From positions 2,856,708 through 2,920,707 of the forward strand of contig JABTUA010000002.1 in assembly GCA_015075635.1 (NCBI GenBank): a DNA stretch of 64,000 nt, read 5' to 3'. The notes below the pieces were generated by a model. The model worked only from the letters and a program-made list of their open reading frames with translations, did not search any database and was not told the origin of the DNA. Below are positions 1-9,782 of this stretch, piece by piece; positions within the stretch are counted from its first letter, which is position 1, and the number at the start of each line of letters is the position of its first letter. Source of the DNA: Polyangiaceae bacterium. Its GTDB lineage: Bacteria > Myxococcota_A > Polyangia > Polyangiales > Polyangiaceae. The translations under genes were made by a program, and so were the position numbers.

Positions 1-1931
1 GGGCCGCACTGCCCCGACTCGCGGAGCTCTCGGCGCGCTGCGCTCGCCAGCGTCGCGCTGACGGGGTGCCGGTTCTTCGCTGCGTCGCAGCTGCAAGCGG
101 ACGCCGGCAGCGCCTCGACGACCGCGCACTTCACGGCGCCGTCGTCCGCGATCGACAGCGGCCTCGGCAGGCATTGCGTCAAGAGCTTGTCGCGCAGGCG
201 CTCGACGATGGACTCGACCGCGGGGTTGTAGCCGAAGCTGGGGGAAGCGCTGTCGCCGCTCGACAGCTTGGGGCAGATCGACGCGACGATGGCCCCGTCG
301 CCCAGGCCCTTCAAGACCTCGAGCTGGCGCGTGCCCGGATACGCCTTGGCGAAGTGCTGCGTGGTCCCGTACTGTCCGCTGGCGGGGTCCTGGCACAGCG
401 GGTTCTTGCTCGGATCGCTGGAGGTCACGTTCGTGCAGTCGCAGGACCCGGTCGCCATCGTGCAATCTCGGGGCTTTGCGAGCGGGTAGATGCAGGCGTA
501 CTGCAGGTCCTCGCCGCCCGTGTTCCACTCGTGGCCGTTCACCGGGTGAGCGCCCGGCCCGTCCGGACCCACCAGCGGCACGCCGGTCGCAGGATGGACC
601 CCGCTGCGCGGCAGGACGGACTCGCGCATGAGCGGATCGCCCGCTGGCGCTCCCGCGGACGGTAGGAGCCACGACCAGCGGTCCTGCTCGGTGAGCTGCC
701 GCGCGGTCAGGTAGCGCATCGTGTCGGGGTCGCTCTGGCTCTCGGCGCTCGCCACGTCGTGCCAGGGCAGGCCCAGGATCCCCGCCAGGAGCACCTGCGA
801 GGGGTCGCGTGCCCTGACGCCCGTCGGCGCGGAATAGAGCGGGTTCGGCACCTCTTCGCCGCGCCGGTTCCGGATCGTCGGCTTCGTGAGCCCGTCCACG
901 TAGCGCGCTGTCGGGTACAGGAAGTCGATGCCGAAGCGCCGCTTCTGCTCCCAGCAGCGCAGGTTGCGGCTGTCCTCCGCGGTGTCGAGGACTGACGACT
1001 GGCACGCGGGATCGTCCGCGAGCGCGACGCAGCCGGCAGGCGGGGCGCTCTCGCTCGTGCCGCAGGAGCGACAGCACGGGCTGGCGATGTCGCTCGCGCA
1101 CGCGCTGGTCGAGCGATACAGGTTCTGTTCCTGCTGCGTGGCGTACCAGGACCAGCCGTCGTCCACGAGGGAGCAATCGTTCTCGTCGCTGAGCATCACC
1201 ACCAGGAGCAACGAGTCCGGGCGCAGGAACTCCTTGCGCTGCGCCAAGAGGACCTCGTCCACGCCCTCGGCGACGGTGACCCCGTCCTTCTTGGTGACGG
1301 TCAGCGGCGGCTCGGGGTCGATCAGGAAGCGGTACCAGGCCTCCAACGACGCCTCGTATCCGCAGCCCTCGTCGCCCGCCGCCTTCACCTGCTGGGCCAG
1401 CCCTTGGACGAACGCGCTCGGATCTGCCGTGTCGTCGCCGGGGCTCCAATCGAGGTGTGGGGCCAGGAGGTGGCCGGCCTGATCTTGGGTCGGGTTCCAC
1501 TTCTGCCACTTGGGAGTGCAGATGTCCGAGCCGTGTCCGCCGAGGCTCGAGCTCAGCACCCCGACGTGGATGTCGGTGACCGGCCGGAACTCCGGCGCGC
1601 CGACCGCGCAGGGATGATTCGTCCCGAGGGGCGCTCCGCTCGTCTCGTCCACGCAGCGCGGAGCGACCAGCCGCCGCACCAGCGCAGGAACTGCGTCCGC
1701 GAGCAACGCCTGCTTGTCCGCCATCGACTGCGAGTTGTCGATCATGAACAAGAGGTCGATCTTGCTGGGCGCCTCCAGGGCCAACTGCTTGACCACCACG
1801 TTGCTGGTCGCGGGCTCCATCGTCGAGAGCGGTCGATCCAGGCAACCCGTGGCCAGGAGCACCGCGAGCCCAGCCCCCAGCATGACCCCGGACCTGCGAG
1901 CACACCTCCTCCGTTCAGCCGTCGCTCCCAT
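1..1931 (-). CDS. VWA-like lipoprotein, 3' end outside window
   Basis: The reading frame is open on the minus strand from 1931 to the left edge of the window, so the C-terminus is missing. ATG at 1931 is preferred over ATG at 1883: it is in frame, has a GGAGG-type ribosome site just upstream, and supplies an Arg-rich n-region (residues 6-13) before the hydrophobic stretch and the LATGC lipobox (Cys30). Residues 58-70 read KIDLLFMIDNSQSM, containing the DxSxS metal-site pattern (D65, S67, S69) of von Willebrand factor A domains. A long Cys-containing region follows, with the conserved sentence-like style of Polyangiales surface proteins. Probably an exported, lipid-anchored protein of unknown role. 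It is divergent from icd with a 113-bp spacer. Confidence 0.8.
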   Translation of the reverse strand, partial: MGATAERRRCARRSGVMLGAGLAVLLATGCLDRPLSTMEPATSNVVVKQLALEAPSKIDLLFMIDNSQSMADKQALLADAVPALVRRLVAPRCVDETSGAPLGTNHPCAVGAPEFRPVTDIHVGVLSSSLGGHGSDICTPKWQKWNPTQDQAGHLLAPHLDWSPGDDTADPSAFVQGLAQQVKAAGDEGCGYEASLEAWYRFLIDPEPPLTVTKKDGVTVAEGVDEVLLAQRKEFLRPDSLLLVVMLSDENDCSLVDDGWSWYATQQEQNLYRSTSACASDIASPCCRSCGTSESAPPAGCVALADDPACQSSVLDTAEDSRNLRCWEQKRRFGIDFLYPTARYVDGLTKPTIRNRRGEEVPNPLYSAPTGVRARDPSQVLLAGILGLPWHDVASAESQSDPDTMRYLTARQLTEQDRWSWLLPSAGAPAGDPLMRESVLPRSGVHPATGVPLVGPDGPGAHPVNGHEWNTGGEDLQYACIYPLAKPRDCTMATGSCDCTNVTSSDPSKNPLCQDPASGQYGTTQHFAKAYPGTRQLEVLKGLGDGAIVASICPKLSSGDSASPSFGYNPAVESIVERLRDKLLTQCLPRPLSIADDGAVKCAVVEALPASACSCDAAKNRHPVSATLASAARRELRESGQCG

Positions 1932-2044
1932 GCGCGCCTCCACCCTCGTTCGTCGCGCGAGCGCCTGGGCTGGATCGGCGACCTTGCCGCACCACGCGGT
2001 CTGGTCTAATCCGACAGCACTTTTTCCCCCGGAGACCCGAAGAA

Positions 2045-3433
<1,389 letters not shown>

Positions 3434-3492
3434 CGCGAGCACACCCGCACACACACCGGCGCCAAGGCTGAAACCCACGCCCTTTTCGCGCA

Positions 3493-3517
3493 CGGCCCCG
3501 CATTGTCCTCGGGGCCG
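3493..3517. terminator. GC-rich hairpin after icd
   Basis: CGGCCCCG (3493-3500) and CGGGGCCG (3510-3517) form a perfect 8-bp stem with a 9-base loop, 60 bases after the icd stop. No T tract follows, so it is a terminator-like hairpin rather than a canonical intrinsic terminator. It could also lie in the leader of the next gene. Confidence 0.4.
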
Positions 3518-3539
3518 AGGGGGGTTAGGGTCCCCGCGC

Positions 3540-4040
3540 GTGAGTCACGGGGCACTCCCTCCGCCCAGCGTCGTCTGTGTGGGTTGCGGTCAGCGGTTGG
3601 ACCTGACGAGGGACCACTGCGCCGTCTGCGGGAAGTCCGTGGTGCGCGAGCCCGAGGACTCGGATCCGACCTGGCCCGAGCCGGTGGAGAATCCGGCCAT
3701 CATCGGCACGCCGCTCGCGGGGGCGAATCGCAAGGAACGCCTCGAGCGCATCGTGCGCGAGCTCGACGTCACCGTGCGGCGCGCCGGACCGACGCTTCAA
3801 GTCACGCTGCTGCTCCGGCGCGGGAGTCCGCTGCCGGAGCTCCCCATCGAGCTCGGCGTCTCGCTGCTCGACGCGCAAGGCCACCACAGTGGACCGCCCG
3901 ACGCCTTCGTGCGACTCGAGGCGTTGCAGGAGCCCGTGTTGTGCTCCATCCCGGCGCGCGGGTCGCGCACCGGCGATCCTGCGACCCTCGCGTTCAATTT
4001 GGGCGACGCCCAGACCGAGCTCCCGACGCAGGTGCGCTAG
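3540..4040 (+). CDS. Zinc-ribbon-containing hypothetical protein
   Basis: A 166-residue protein starting at GTG 3540. Residues 13-30 hold two CxxC knuckles (Cys13/Cys16 and Cys27/Cys30) spaced as in a small zinc ribbon. The rest has no motif I recognise; residues 60-150 look like a mixed alpha/beta domain with VTLLLRRGSPLPELPIELGV. No signal peptide, so it is probably cytoplasmic. The stop codon (ending at 4040) directly abuts the stop of the convergent gene (beginning at 4041). Codon use matches the neighbours, which supports it as real. Function unknown. Confidence 0.7.
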   Translation: MSHGALPPPSVVCVGCGQRLDLTRDHCAVCGKSVVREPEDSDPTWPEPVENPAIIGTPLAGANRKERLERIVRELDVTVRRAGPTLQVTLLLRRGSPLPELPIELGVSLLDAQGHHSGPPDAFVRLEALQEPVLCSIPARGSRTGDPATLAFNLGDAQTELPTQVR

Positions 4041-4769
4041 CTACCCGAGCGTCTTCCCGAGCTCGCCCAGCGCCGCCACCACCTTGGCGCGCACCCGCGC
4101 CTCCACGGCCAGATCCTGTCGGACCTCCAGTTCGAGCGCGCGCCGTCCGTGCGCCATGGCGTGGCGGCGGGCGCTGTAGATCAGCCCCGCTTGCCCGGAG
4201 TACGGCTCGTTCATCCGCACCACCAGGCCGGTCGTCCCGAGCGCAGCGCGGGCGCGCTCGGCGAGCTCCTCCTCTTCGTCGAACAAGACGCCGACCTCCA
4301 CATCGCGGGCGACGCCGTTCCAAACCGGCGTGAAGGTGTGGATGGCCAACACCACGCGGCACTGGCTGCGCGCGACCTCGCGCTCGACCGCCGCGTGATA
4401 CGGACGCCACAAGCGGGCCAGGCGTCGCTCGCGCTCTTCCGCGTCGAGGGCGTGATTCAGTCGCACCTCCTCGCCCTCCGCCAGAGCCAGGAAAAGGTCG
4501 CGCGCCGACTCTTCGCGGTTGGGGTCGGCGAGCAAGCGGCTGAAGCGCGACAGCACGGCGGTCGCGCCGAGCGCGGCGCAGAGATCGCGCGCAAGATCTT
4601 CGGCCCCGATGTCGTACGCCCAGTGCGTGCCCACGAGCCAGCGGTCCTCGGCAGCCCAGCGCCAGGGCTCGGGCAGGCGCTCGGAGGCGTGCTCGCAGGT
4701 GATCAAGAAGGGCGAGCCGCCGCTGCCGCCCACGACGACCTCGACCGCGTCTTCGACGAAGGACTCCAC
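4041..4769 (-). CDS. N-formylglutamate amidohydrolase family protein
   Basis: 242 residues with the family signatures ITCEHAS near residue 23, THWAYDIGA near 48, LLADPNR near 80, LAIHTFTPVWNG near 147 and a late RMNEPYSG segment. The family hydrolyses N-formyl-L-glutamate (HutG-type) or related N-acyl amino acids using a zinc-bound water; the His/Glu residues of CEH and AIH fit metal binding. It is not near other histidine-degradation genes, so the physiological substrate is uncertain and I give no symbol. Start is a GTG at 4769. It converges without spacing on the zinc-ribbon gene and is divergent from the Cys-rich lipoprotein gene at 4814. Confidence 0.85.
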   Translation of the reverse strand: MESFVEDAVEVVVGGSGGSPFLITCEHASERLPEPWRWAAEDRWLVGTHWAYDIGAEDLARDLCAALGATAVLSRFSRLLADPNREESARDLFLALAEGEEVRLNHALDAEERERRLARLWRPYHAAVEREVARSQCRVVLAIHTFTPVWNGVARDVEVGVLFDEEEELAERARAALGTTGLVVRMNEPYSGQAGLIYSARRHAMAHGRRALELEVRQDLAVEARVRAKVVAALGELGKTLG

Positions 4770-4813
4770 GTAAGCTCTTGTCGCACACGTCGTCGATCAG
4801 GTGAAGCGCCCCC

Positions 4814-6697
4814 GTGCCTCGACACCACGCTCGAGGGCGGGCTATCTTCGAGCGTGGATTGCCTCGGCTTCCTCGACTGCTCGGGCTGCTCGCGGCCGGC
4901 CTCGTGGTCTGGCTCGTCGGGGCTTGCTCGCTCTTGTCCGACCTGGACGCGCTGAAGCAGGGCTCCGGAGCCGACGCGAGCGCGCCCGACAGCGACGGCG
5001 GCAAGAACGACGGCGGAGCCTGCAAGCCCAAGAAGTGCAGCGAGCTCGGCGCTTCGTGCGGGGAAGCGCTGGACGGCTGCGGGGGCAAGCTCAGTTGCGG
5101 CGACTGCCCGGGCGGCTTGTTCTGCGGGGGCGCGGGCCCCAACAAGTGCGGGCAGACCCCCTGCATCGCCAAGACCTGCCAGGAGCTGAGCGCCGAGTGC
5201 GGGCAGGCCTCGGATGGCTGCGGCAAGGTGCTCGAGTGCGGCGGCTGCACGCTGCCCGAGAAGTGCGGCGGCAGCGGCACCGCGAACGTCTGCGGCTGCA
5301 CGCCCATCAGCTGCGAGACCGTAAAGGCCACCTGCGGTGAGCTCTCCGACGGCTGCGGCGGCAAGCTCAACTGCGGCACCTGTCAACCGCCAGCTACATG
5401 TGGAGGTGCCGGACCGGCGAACCAGTGCGGCTGCAAGCCCAAGACCTGCGTCGATCTGGGCATGAACTGCGGCAAGGTGCCGGACGGCTGCGGGGGCCTC
5501 GCGGACTGCGGCAGCTGCGCCAGCGGTCAGATCTGCGGCGGCGCGGGCCCCAACAAGTGCGGCACTGCGCCGTGCCAACCCAAGAGCTGCGCCGATCTGG
5601 GCAAGAACTGCGGTCAGGTCTCGGACGGCTGCGGCAATACGATCAGCTGCGGCTCCTGCTCGGGCTCGCAGACCTGTGGCGGCAGCGGGACCCCCAACGT
5701 CTGCGGCTGCACGCCCACCAGCTGCGCCGCCGAGGGCAAGAACTGCGGGAGCATCAGCGACAAGTGCGGAGGGACGCTGAGCTGCGGCTCGTGCAACTCC
5801 CCGAACAGCTGTGGCGGCGGAGGCGTCCCCAACGTGTGCGGCTGCTCTCCCCAGAGCTGCAGTGCGCAGGGCAAGAACTGCGGCGTCATCTCCAACGGCT
5901 GCGGCGGCAGCGTCAACTGCGGCGCCTGCAACGCCCCGCTGAGCTGCGGCGGCGGCGGCACGGCCAACGTGTGCGGCTGCTCTCCCACCAGCTGCTCGGC
6001 TCAGGGCTACTCGTGCGGCACCATCAGCGACGGCTGCGGCGGCCAGCTCAACTGCGGCGGTTGCGGAACGAACCAGCAGTGCGTCTCTGGCCAGTGCCAG
6101 AGCACCTGTTACACTTGCAGCTCCCTCGGTAAGAACTGCGGCCAGGTCTCCGACGGCTGCGGCGGGGTGCTCAACTGCGGGAGCTGCCAGAGCCCGGAGT
6201 GGTGCGGTGGCGGCGGCTCGAGCAACGTCTGCGGCTGCTCGGCCCCGAGCTGCGCCGGCAAGTGCGGCGTCATCCCGAACCCCTGCGGCGGCAGCGTCAA
6301 CTGCGGCGGTTGCCCGGGTGGGCAGACCTGCTTCAACGGGTCCTGCTGCACGCCGACCAGCTGCGGCGCTCAGGGCAAGAGCTGCGGCAGCATCTCGGAC
6401 GGCTGCGGCGGAGTGCTCGAATGCGGTACCTGCTACGGCAATCAGGGCTGCTCCCCCAACGGCACCTGCGACTTCGCCGGATTCGCGTCTTGCGACGGCT
6501 GCCCCGGCGGCTGGGACACCGCGTTCACCGAGTACTGCGCCTATGGTTGCAGCAGCTATTACGAAGCGCTCTGCGTGCAGCCTGGCTTCGACTACTGGGC
6601 CGGCTGCGGCGGCTGCCCGGGCGGCTACCACGAAGCCGCCTCGAGCTACGCCTACTGCGCCTGCGGCAGCTACGCGGTCTTGTGCCTGAAGGACTAG
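4814..6697 (+). CDS. Cys-rich tandem-repeat lipoprotein
   Basis: 627 residues. The N-terminus has a basic region, a hydrophobic stretch and the LVGAC lipobox, indicating export and lipid anchoring. After a short Asp/Ser/Gly linker come 11 degenerate repeats of about 45 residues, each of the type C-x-P-x-x-C-x-x-x-G-x-x-C-G-x-x-x-D-G-C-G-G-x-x-x-C-G-x-C followed by a CGG-G-N-CGC joiner. About six cysteines per unit suggest a disulfide-locked rod on the cell surface. A distinct Cys/Tyr/Gly-rich module closes the protein. GTG 4814 is used as start; TTG 4859 would give a tighter signal peptide and cannot be excluded. Function unknown. Confidence 0.85.
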   Translation: MPRHHARGRAIFERGLPRLPRLLGLLAAGLVVWLVGACSLLSDLDALKQGSGADASAPDSDGGKNDGGACKPKKCSELGASCGEALDGCGGKLSCGDCPGGLFCGGAGPNKCGQTPCIAKTCQELSAECGQASDGCGKVLECGGCTLPEKCGGSGTANVCGCTPISCETVKATCGELSDGCGGKLNCGTCQPPATCGGAGPANQCGCKPKTCVDLGMNCGKVPDGCGGLADCGSCASGQICGGAGPNKCGTAPCQPKSCADLGKNCGQVSDGCGNTISCGSCSGSQTCGGSGTPNVCGCTPTSCAAEGKNCGSISDKCGGTLSCGSCNSPNSCGGGGVPNVCGCSPQSCSAQGKNCGVISNGCGGSVNCGACNAPLSCGGGGTANVCGCSPTSCSAQGYSCGTISDGCGGQLNCGGCGTNQQCVSGQCQSTCYTCSSLGKNCGQVSDGCGGVLNCGSCQSPEWCGGGGSSNVCGCSAPSCAGKCGVIPNPCGGSVNCGGCPGGQTCFNGSCCTPTSCGAQGKSCGSISDGCGGVLECGTCYGNQGCSPNGTCDFAGFASCDGCPGGWDTAFTEYCAYGCSSYYEALCVQPGFDYWAGCGGCPGGYHEAASSYAYCACGSYAVLCLKD

Positions 6698-6701
6698 GCG
6701 G

Positions 6702-6721
6702 CGGGCGACCGTGGTCGCCCG
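6702..6721. terminator. Perfect hairpin 4 bases after a stop codon
   Basis: CGGGCGAC and GTCGCCCG form a perfect 8-bp stem around a CGTG loop, directly after the TAG of the Cys-rich lipoprotein gene. Position and stability suggest transcription termination, although no T tract follows. Confidence 0.55.
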
Positions 6722-6898
6722 ACCCCTGGATCACCGGAACGGTCTGGTCATGATCAGATCTCGATCCGCCACTGTGACGAAGTGCGAAGACCGGCCGGAC
6801 GCGCTTCGCGATACCCGACGGGGTGGACCGGCGCCGCCCGTTTCGACCGAACGGAAGCGTCGCATGGCGGTTGCTGTTGCCAGCGGAGCGCGAATTAG
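6721..6898 (+). repeat. Dispersed intergenic repeat, copy A
   Basis: This block matches the reverse complement of 30093-30243. The most conserved part runs from ACGGTCTGGTCATGATCAG through the block CGATCCGCCACTG, with a second conserved part GTTTCGACCGAACGGAAG and CCAGCGGAGCGCGAA. Copy A carries about 30 extra bases near 6800-6830. Neither copy has a convincing reading frame. Both lie between the 3' ends of convergent genes. Nature unknown: a non-autonomous mobile sequence, a REP-like element or a terminator family are possible. Confidence 0.75.
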
Positions 6899-6952
6899 GG
6901 ACACCCCTAGACCGGAGTGCGAGGACCGGTCGGCGCGCCTCGCGATACCCGA
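6781..6952. repeat. Pair of ~37-bp direct repeats in the intergenic repeat
   Basis: 6781-6818 and 6916-6952 share AGTGCGA-GACCGG-CGG and end with CGCGATACCCGA, differing at a few positions and by one base in length. They lie 135 bp apart and bracket the second half of copy A of the dispersed repeat. Confidence 0.65.
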
Positions 6953-6955
6953 GAA

Positions 6956-8296
6956 TTACCGCTGCACCAGGTGCACGTCCACGACCTGCCCCATGCGCGG
7001 CACGCCGTCCCTCTCGAAGACCATCACCGAGCGCTCGATCTCGCAGTTGCCCCGCGCGTCGCACTGGGGCTTCTGCCGGAATCCGAGCTCGATGCGAGTG
7101 ACCCCCCTGTGCGAGAGCGAGACCAGCTCGCTCGCCTGAGATTCACGGTCGCGATTCTCGTCCGCCCACAAGAGGAGCGACGCGTAGGCGGCGTCGGCCG
7201 GCGTGATCGCGCCGTCCTGGTCCGAGTCGAGCTCGGCCAGCGCGAAGAAGCCGTTGTCCGCCCGGGTGCCGTCCCGAAGCGTCGTGCCGGAGCCGAACAG
7301 CTCGCCGCCGTCGTCGATGCGACCGTTGCCGTTGCGGTCCAGGGCCAGCCAGGGCGTGCGCGCCGTCGGCCAATCGCTGCTCCGACTCACCCGGCTCTGG
7401 TCCAAATCGAAGCTCCCGCTCGCCGGCGCGAGCTCGGCCGGGGCTGCGTCGAAGGCGAGCACCAGCGGCGTGGAGCACTTCCAGGTGCGGCCCTTGGTGT
7501 CCGTGCACTGGAAGGTGTTGCCCGTCATCGTGACCTTGCCGTCGCAGTGGTCTTCAACCCACTTCTTGACGGCGTCATCCCACTTCTGGGGGCCGCCGTT
7601 CGCCTCGTCCCGCCGGTGACACCAGGCCTGGAACCACTCCCAGGTGCAGCCGTTGGTGTTGTACTCCGCGGTGCACTTGTCACCGTAGCCCAGATCACCG
7701 TTGCAGTTGTGGGGCTCGAGATCGCTGCAGTCGAAGGTCTCGCCGCAGTCTTCGTCGGCCGTGCCGTCGCAGTCGTCGTCCTTGCCGTTGCCGCACAGCT
7801 CCTCCGGCGGCACGCACTCGGCGGGCTTGCCGTCCTGCCGGCAGGTGGTGTCGCCGTTCGAACCGCAGGCCGTGACGCACGAGACGAGCTGTCCCGGAGT
7901 GCAGGGGCCGCCACCGTAGCCGCCGTCGCCACCGTCCCCCGCGGCTCCGCCCTGACCGCCTCCGCCCATCAGGCAGGAGTTGTCCACGACGCCGTCGCAG
8001 TCGTTGTCCACGCCGTCGCCGCACTCCTCGTCCGAAGGCATCGCCGGCTGGCAGGCGCCCCACTTGCCTTGGGAGTTGCAGTAGCGTTCGCCCACCGCGC
8101 AGTCGACCGCGTCCTGCACGTTGCACGCCGCGCTGGTCCCCGGCGTGCAGCTGTCGTTCAGCGGCGACATGGCGCTGCCCTCGTTGGTGGCGATCTCGTC
8201 CCCGACTCCGGCGGCGCAGCCGATCAGGAGCCCGACGGCGGAGAGCGAGAACGAGGGCAGCCAAGTGCGACGGAACGACGAGAAGCGAGCGAACAT
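6956..8296 (-). CDS. Lipoprotein with MopE-like and EF-hand-like calcium motifs
   Basis: 446 residues. ATG 8296 is chosen because AGGAGG lies 7 bases upstream; the frame is open far beyond, but that part overlaps the opposite-strand regulator. The signal peptide ends in a LLIGC lipobox. Two ECGDGVDNDCDG-type segments (Cys/Asp repeats seen in MopE-like and metal-binding surface proteins) flank a Gly-rich linker. The C-terminal half holds DRNGNGRIDDGGE and DSDQDGAITPADA, EF-hand/dockerin-like calcium loops, and ends in IELGFRQ and DVHLVQR. The same C-terminal layout recurs in the gene at 42173-42820, so the two are probably paralogous secreted proteins. Function unknown. Confidence 0.85.
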   Translation of the reverse strand: MFARFSSFRRTWLPSFSLSAVGLLIGCAAGVGDEIATNEGSAMSPLNDSCTPGTSAACNVQDAVDCAVGERYCNSQGKWGACQPAMPSDEECGDGVDNDCDGVVDNSCLMGGGGQGGAAGDGGDGGYGGGPCTPGQLVSCVTACGSNGDTTCRQDGKPAECVPPEELCGNGKDDDCDGTADEDCGETFDCSDLEPHNCNGDLGYGDKCTAEYNTNGCTWEWFQAWCHRRDEANGGPQKWDDAVKKWVEDHCDGKVTMTGNTFQCTDTKGRTWKCSTPLVLAFDAAPAELAPASGSFDLDQSRVSRSSDWPTARTPWLALDRNGNGRIDDGGELFGSGTTLRDGTRADNGFFALAELDSDQDGAITPADAAYASLLLWADENRDRESQASELVSLSHRGVTRIELGFRQKPQCDARGNCEIERSVMVFERDGVPRMGQVVDVHLVQR

Positions 8297-8449
8297 CCGT
8301 TTCCTCCTGAGCGCGCGGGTGGCGAGCCAGAAAGAGCAACCCGCGTGCCAGTCGGAAATGGGGGCGAATTCCTCGGAAATCGCCAGCTCGTACCCGGACG
8401 CCGGGGCGGGGCGGCTGCTCCTGTGTCCCGTATTTCCCGGCGCTTTTGC

Positions 8450-8470
8450 TGTACGAACACTGTCCGTACA
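8450..8470. promoter_or_regulatory. 21-bp palindromic operator candidate
   Basis: TGTACGAACA and TGTCCGTACA flank a single central C. The arms pair at 9 of 10 positions. The site ends 15 bases before the start codon of the FHA/AAA+ regulator, in the intergenic space it shares with a divergent lipoprotein gene. The symmetry and arm length are typical of TetR-type or similar dimeric repressors. Confidence 0.6.
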
Positions 8471-8485
8471 CTCCGACAGGACCCG

Positions 8486-9772
8486 ATGAGCGAGCGGACC
8501 GACACGCACACGGCGCTGGACCTGCCGGAGCTGTCGGCGACCAGGCCGGTGCTCGGCGTGGTGGTGGTGTTCAGCGAGGGCACGCCCGCGGTCTACGCTC
8601 TGCCCGTCGAAACGCGCGTGCGCGTCGGACGAGACCCGGAGCTCGAGCTCTCGGTCGACGACGGCAAGGCGTCCCGCTGCCATGCCGAGCTCTCGCCGGC
8701 GGCGGGAGGCGTCCTGGTGACCGACCTCGAGAGCCGCAACGGAACCTTCCTGGACGGCGTGCCGGTGAAGGCGCGCGATACCCTGGCCAAGGTGGGCTCG
8801 CTCATCCGCGCGGGACGCACTCTCCTGATGGTGACGGCAAATGTGCGCCCGTATCTGCGCGACGCGCAGCCGGACGCGCTGCTCGTCGGCGGTCCTGCGC
8901 TCGACGAGACGCGTCAAGTCATCGCCGTGGTCGGTCCGAGCCGCGTGCCGGTGTTGATCGAGGGGGAGACGGGCACCGGCAAGGAGCTCGTGGCTCAGGC
9001 CATCCACCGGGCCAGCGGCCGCAAGGGCGAGCTGTGCGCCGTCAACTGCGCGGCGCTCCCCGGCGAGCTGGTCGAGTCCGAGCTGTTCGGCCACGCCCGC
9101 GGTGCGTTCTCGTCGTCGGCGGGCGCCCGCAAGGGGCTGTTCCGCGCGGCCGACGGGGGCACGCTGTTCCTCGACGAGATCGGCGATCTGCCGCTCCCCG
9201 CCCAGGCCAAGCTGCTCCGGGTGCTGGAGACGGGCGAGGTCCGCTCGGTCGGGGAGGACCACCCGGCGAAGGTGGACGTGCGGGTGATCGCCGCCACGAA
9301 TCGCGACCTCGACCGGATGATCGTGGACGGGCCCTTCCGCGCCGACCTGTTCCACCGCATCGCCAGCGGGCGCATCGCGCTGCCGCCGCTCCGCGCGCGG
9401 CGCGAGGACGTTCCGGCGCTCGCTCGGAGCTTCGTGGGCCCGGAGCTCCGCTTCACCGCCCGAGCCATGGAGCGCCTGATGCTGCACGCCTGGCCCGGCA
9501 ACGTGCGCGAGCTCAAGAACGTGATCTCGGCCGCGGCCGCCCGGGTCGAGGCCCGGGACTCGGTGCGCATCGACGCCGAGGACGTGGCGCTGGGCGGCCG
9601 CCGGGCACCGGCTACGGACGGCCAGCCCACGGAGGAACAACGCCTGCGCGACGCCCTGGCCGAGCACGGTGGCAATGTCTCGCACGTGGCGAAGGCGCTC
9701 GGCATGCGCCGGCCCGCGCTCTACGAGGCGTTCAAGCGGCTCGCCATCGACCCGGCGAGCTACCGGCGCTGA
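8486..9772 (+). CDS. FHA-domain enhancer-binding-protein-type transcription regulator
   Basis: 428 residues. An N-terminal FHA domain, about 44-100 (VRVGRD, SRCHAEL, SRNGTFLDG), should read phosphothreonine, tying the regulator to Ser/Thr kinases. A sigma-54-type AAA+ domain follows: Walker A GETGTGKE at 160-167, Walker B GTLFLDE near 225-231, VRVIAATNRD and LFHRI. A short Fis-type helix-turn-helix ends the protein (GNVSHVAKALGMRRPALYEAF). Where classical activators have GAFTGA this one has GAFSSS (206-211), so the usual sigma-54 contact loop is altered and it may work without sigma-54 or as a repressor. ATG 8486 is chosen because the FHA fold begins soon after and the operator lies just upstream; the longer open frame is spurious. 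Confidence 0.9.
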   Translation: MSERTDTHTALDLPELSATRPVLGVVVVFSEGTPAVYALPVETRVRVGRDPELELSVDDGKASRCHAELSPAAGGVLVTDLESRNGTFLDGVPVKARDTLAKVGSLIRAGRTLLMVTANVRPYLRDAQPDALLVGGPALDETRQVIAVVGPSRVPVLIEGETGTGKELVAQAIHRASGRKGELCAVNCAALPGELVESELFGHARGAFSSSAGARKGLFRAADGGTLFLDEIGDLPLPAQAKLLRVLETGEVRSVGEDHPAKVDVRVIAATNRDLDRMIVDGPFRADLFHRIASGRIALPPLRARREDVPALARSFVGPELRFTARAMERLMLHAWPGNVRELKNVISAAAARVEARDSVRIDAEDVALGGRRAPATDGQPTEEQRLRDALAEHGGNVSHVAKALGMRRPALYEAFKRLAIDPASYRR

Positions 9773-9782
9773 GCCGCCGCCT

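Noticed and set aside
928..1482. Plus-strand open frames in the first 2 kb
   Set aside because: They are shadows of the minus-strand VWA-like lipoprotein, which stays open from 1931 to the window edge.
6917..8485. Long N-terminal extension of the FHA regulator frame
   Set aside because: It is antisense to a lipoprotein gene that has an AGGAGG site, signal peptide and calcium motifs; the FHA fold begins right after ATG 8486.
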